Both the position numbers and the translations under genes were made by a program. Below the pieces are notes generated by a model that was not told where the DNA came from, searched no databases, and was given only the letters and a program-made list of their open reading frames with translations. From Calditrichia bacterium (lineage in GTDB: Bacteria; Calditrichota; Calditrichia; RBG-13-44-9; J042): a stretch of 8,297 nucleotides of DNA. Location: the NCBI GenBank assembly GCA_030430345.1, contig JAUIFT010000073.1, forward strand, positions 1 through 8,297, given 5' to 3'. Below are positions 6,552-8,297 of this stretch, piece by piece. The stretch's first letter is position 1. Each line of letters opens with the position of its first letter.

Positions 6552-7631
6552 ATGCATCGCCTGAAATCAAGTTTTCTACTCTTACTTTTTACCTTGCTGG
6601 TTTCCTTTTTGCTTGGAGAAATTATCGTTCGCCTTTTTGTCGTGCAGGAAACCAAGCGGCTGGCAACTTATGATAAAGAACTTGGCTGGCGGGGCACCCC
6701 CAATGGCGAGGGCACTTTTATTCGTTTGCGGGATGATATTCGCACCCCTTTCAGGTTTAACAATATCGGGGTTCGGGACGACGATTATCTGCCGAAACAA
6801 TCAGGGCAGAAGCGACTGGTGTTATTGGGCGATTCTTTTGTGGAAAGCCTGGAAGTAGCGGTTGAAAGAACGTTTCATGCCCTCCTCGAAAAACAATTTC
6901 AGACAAGCGGTGCCCCCATCGCTGATGTAGCGATTCTCGCCTCCCAGGGCTACTCGACAGCGCAGGAAGTCCTGGCGCTCCGTAAATTTCAGGATATCAT
7001 CCAACCCGATTATGTCTTTCTGGTTTTCTATACCGGTAACGATTTTGAGAATAATCTCCGGAGAAAATTTGCCTTCCTGAATAAAGAAAAAGAACTGGTA
7101 TTTCCTCCCAATAAAGACTCCTGGCTGCGCATTCAGTATCTCTCCATGCAGCGCTGGCTCTATGAAACCTCCCACCTGGTTTTCTTTCTCAAAAACCTGA
7201 TTCAGTCCAATACAGAGATTAACCTTGCGGACAATGCCCGTAAAACCGAGCAGCGATCTGAGAGTTATAAGCTTCAGATTACCCGGGCACTAATCGCTGC
7301 AGCCCGTGATGATGCCCGGCGTTTTGGCGCACAGTTTGCGATGGTGGTTGTTCCCAGCCGGGGAGAAGTCCGCAGGGGAGATGACACCAAAATCAATATC
7401 ATTACAGCGTTTTGCAATGCGGAAAATATTCCCTGCCTGAACCTCTTTCCGTCATTGTCTGAGGCACACTACTTTGCCCACGACATTCATTTCAACGATG
7501 CCGGGCATCAGTTAACCGCCGAGAAGATTCGCTTATTTTGGGAAGAACATTTTTCGGGGAACGTTCGGGAAGGGGATGATACTTCGGCCGTGAAGCAGGA
7601 CGGCAAATATCCAATTTCCAATAATCAATAA
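6552..7631 (+). CDS. Membrane-anchored SGNH/GDSL-family hydrolase
   Basis: The 359-residue protein has one N-terminal membrane helix (about 7-30, LLLLFTLLVSFLLGEIIVRL), probably an uncleaved anchor with the enzyme outside the membrane. SGNH blocks are present in order: LVLLGDSFVES with Asp94-Ser95 (nucleophile), ASQGYST with Gly133, YTGNDFENN with Asn163 (oxyanion), and HDIHFNDAGH with Asp311 and His313 completing the triad. The segment between the helix and block I (GWRGTPNGEG, NNIGVRDDDY) is typical of a group of envelope SGNH proteins, some of which act as polysaccharide O-acetyl esterases or transferases. The substrate cannot be told. GGAG at 6539-6542 is an acceptable SD. The fold appears finished near residue 335; the remaining tail is low in conserved features and its last eight residues, KYPISNNQ, are encoded by an intergenic repeat. 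Confidence 0.88.
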   Translation: MHRLKSSFLLLLFTLLVSFLLGEIIVRLFVVQETKRLATYDKELGWRGTPNGEGTFIRLRDDIRTPFRFNNIGVRDDDYLPKQSGQKRLVLLGDSFVESLEVAVERTFHALLEKQFQTSGAPIADVAILASQGYSTAQEVLALRKFQDIIQPDYVFLVFYTGNDFENNLRRKFAFLNKEKELVFPPNKDSWLRIQYLSMQRWLYETSHLVFFLKNLIQSNTEINLADNARKTEQRSESYKLQITRALIAAARDDARRFGAQFAMVVVPSRGEVRRGDDTKINIITAFCNAENIPCLNLFPSLSEAHYFAHDIHFNDAGHQLTAEKIRLFWEEHFSGNVREGDDTSAVKQDGKYPISNNQ

Positions 7632-7696
7632 TAAATTTCCAGGTATTTTCGTTCGACATTGGATATTGAGCGATGGATATTAGACATTGATGACAA
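7604..7696. repeat. 14-nt-period degenerate repeat with inverted copies, overlapping the end of the SGNH gene
   Basis: Three consecutive 14-mers are related: GACATTGGATATTG (7655-7668), AGCGATGGATATTA (7669-7682) and GACATTGATGACAA (7683-7696). GGATATT recurs at a 14-nt interval and GACATTG at 28 nt. AATATCCAAT (7606-7615) is the exact reverse complement of ATTGGATATT (7658-7667), so the element reaches back into the coding region and includes the TAA stop at 7629-7631. From memory, GACATTGGATATTGG-like strings are frequent intergenic repeats in several FCB-group genomes. Confidence 0.6.
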
Positions 7697-7712
7697 ACCG
7701 CGTCAATCAATG
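7685..7712. terminator. Stem-loop between convergent SGNH and xseB genes
   Basis: CATTGATGAC (7685-7694) pairs with GTCA-A-TCAATG (7702-7712), giving 10 base pairs with one bulged A (7706) and a 7-nt loop AAACCGC. Its position between two convergent stops suits a bidirectional terminator. Neither side carries a real T-run, so it may instead be part of the neighbouring repeat. Confidence 0.4.
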
Positions 7713-7724
7713 CTAATCCCAGTA

Positions 7725-7961
7725 TTACTCCACCGCATCACGATCAAAATCGCTGCTGCTAAAGGTGCCTTCCAGGCTTTTCGATAACTCACGGATTTTT
7801 GTCTCCGCACCATTGAGTTTATCCGCGCAGAAGCGGATCAATTCGCAGCCCTCTTCATAAAGTTTGACCGATTCTTCCAACGGTGTATCACCGTTTTCCA
7901 TCAGGCGGGCGATTTCTTCCAGGCGTTGAAACGCTCCTTCAAAATTTTTCTTCTTACTCAT
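7725..7961 (-). CDS. xseB: Exodeoxyribonuclease VII small subunit
   Basis: XseB binds several copies to one XseA to form exonuclease VII, which degrades single-stranded DNA from both ends in the cytoplasm. The 78-residue product has the family core: FEGAFQRLEEIARLMENGD, then TPLEESVKLYEEGCELIRFC, then a final helix with KIRELS, all helical as expected. The tail after about residue 60 is acidic and Ser-rich. The frame is open upstream to 7991, but AGGAG at 7972-7968 lies 3 nt from ATG 7964 and 6 nt from ATG 7961, so the second of the two adjacent ATGs is preferred; the product then has the usual length near 80. It overlaps the end of xseA by 8 nt, so translation is probably coupled. Confidence 0.93.
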   Translation of the reverse strand: MSKKKNFEGAFQRLEEIARLMENGDTPLEESVKLYEEGCELIRFCADKLNGAETKIRELSKSLEGTFSSSDFDRDAVE

Positions 7962-8297
7962 CATTTTCTCCTGTTTCCGAGATGTTGGCATTCAGCCAAC
8001 CTTTTGCCAGCTTAATTCGTATTTCATCGCCGGCCTTCACACTTTTTCTATCACGCACAATTTTTTCCTGGTGCGAAGTAATGCTATAGCCCCGCTGCAA
8101 AATTGCTGAGGGATTTAATCCTTCGATGCGCAATGTCAGATTTTCGATCTGGCTGCGCTTCAGCTTCAAGGCTTGTTGCATCATGAGCTGCATACTTCGC
8201 TGCAAATCATCAAGGCGTTGCGAGTATTGATAGACGGCATCCGTTGGACGGCGGAAGGCGTAACTTTTCTGCAAATTATCGAGATGCAGGCGATGCT
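7954..8297 (-). CDS. xseA: Exodeoxyribonuclease VII large subunit, C-terminal part (partial)
   Basis: The minus-strand frame is open from the window edge to TAA at 7956-7954, about 113 residues. It includes QKSYAFRRPTDAVYQYSQRL followed by DDL, a hallmark of the coiled-coil region of XseA, then LNPSAILQRGYSI and KSVKAGDEIRIKLAKGWLNA, the conserved C-terminal segment. XseA is the catalytic subunit; its nucleic-acid-binding and nuclease domains lie beyond the right edge. The frame continues through 8297 with residues fitting the family (HRLHLDN), so the gene is cut by the window and not truncated. It is the upstream gene of an xseA-xseB operon. Confidence 0.93.
   Translation of the reverse strand, partial: HRLHLDNLQKSYAFRRPTDAVYQYSQRLDDLQRSMQLMMQQALKLKRSQIENLTLRIEGLNPSAILQRGYSITSHQEKIVRDRKSVKAGDEIRIKLAKGWLNANISETGENDE

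Noticed and set aside
7492..7710. 72-codon minus-strand reading frame over the end of the SGNH gene and the spacer
   Set aside because: It is antisense to a good gene, and its central part is the translation of the 14-nt repeat.
1..8297. CRISPR array, tRNA, rRNA, transposase, phage or toxin-antitoxin genes
   Set aside because: No regularly spaced identical repeats, no cloverleaf or rRNA-like segments, and no reading frame with such features were seen on either strand.

Overview
The window is a stretch of bacterial chromosome with roughly 47% GC, an estimate by eye. Its gene content suggests an FCB-group bacterium (Bacteroidota, Ignavibacteria, Calditrichota or KSB1-like). The indications are a DUF5683-type envelope protein after what looks like the end of a PEGA-domain gene, an M29 aminopeptidase, an acetoacetyl-CoA synthetase, and intergenic DNA carrying short degenerate tandem repeats of the kind seen in environmental genomes. 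The lineage is an inference and is not proven by anything in the sequence.

Layout from left to right: (1) 1-86, 3' end of a + strand gene with a PEGA-like tail. (2) 148-933 (+), DUF5683-type secreted/membrane protein with an N-terminal TPR-like half. (3) 930-1856 (-), YihY/BrkB-family membrane protein, convergent with and overlapping gene 2 by 4 nt; it starts at TTG behind a strong Shine-Dalgarno (SD). (4) 1857-2240, a divergent AT-rich intergenic region holding a 10-nt-period degenerate repeat. (5) 2241-3263 (+), M29-type aminopeptidase. (6) 3264-3345, a short convergent spacer with nested inverted repeats. (7) 3346-5331 (-), acetoacetate-CoA ligase. (8) 5455-6387 (+), cation diffusion facilitator. 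(9) 6388-6551, a leader region with a perfect 9-bp palindrome and a GC hairpin. (10) 6552-7631 (+), membrane-anchored SGNH/GDSL hydrolase whose last codons run into an intergenic repeat. (11) 7632-7724, a convergent spacer with 14-nt-period repeats and a 10-bp stem-loop. (12) 7725-7961 (-) xseB and 7954-8297 (-) the 3' end of xseA, the two subunits of exonuclease VII, overlapping by 8 nt.

The genes do not form one pathway. Only xseA-xseB is a clear operon, and the PEGA-like end plus the DUF5683 gene may be another. The rest are single genes in alternating orientation with ordinary housekeeping or accessory roles: peptide turnover, ketone-body activation, metal export, envelope functions and DNA repair. 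I found no defence island, CRISPR array, phage or transposase gene, tRNA or rRNA. The most interesting material is non-coding: three different short repeat types in three intergenic gaps, one of which supplies the C-terminus and stop codon of the SGNH gene, and a palindrome upstream of that same gene. I did not see convincing evidence of a wholly new system.
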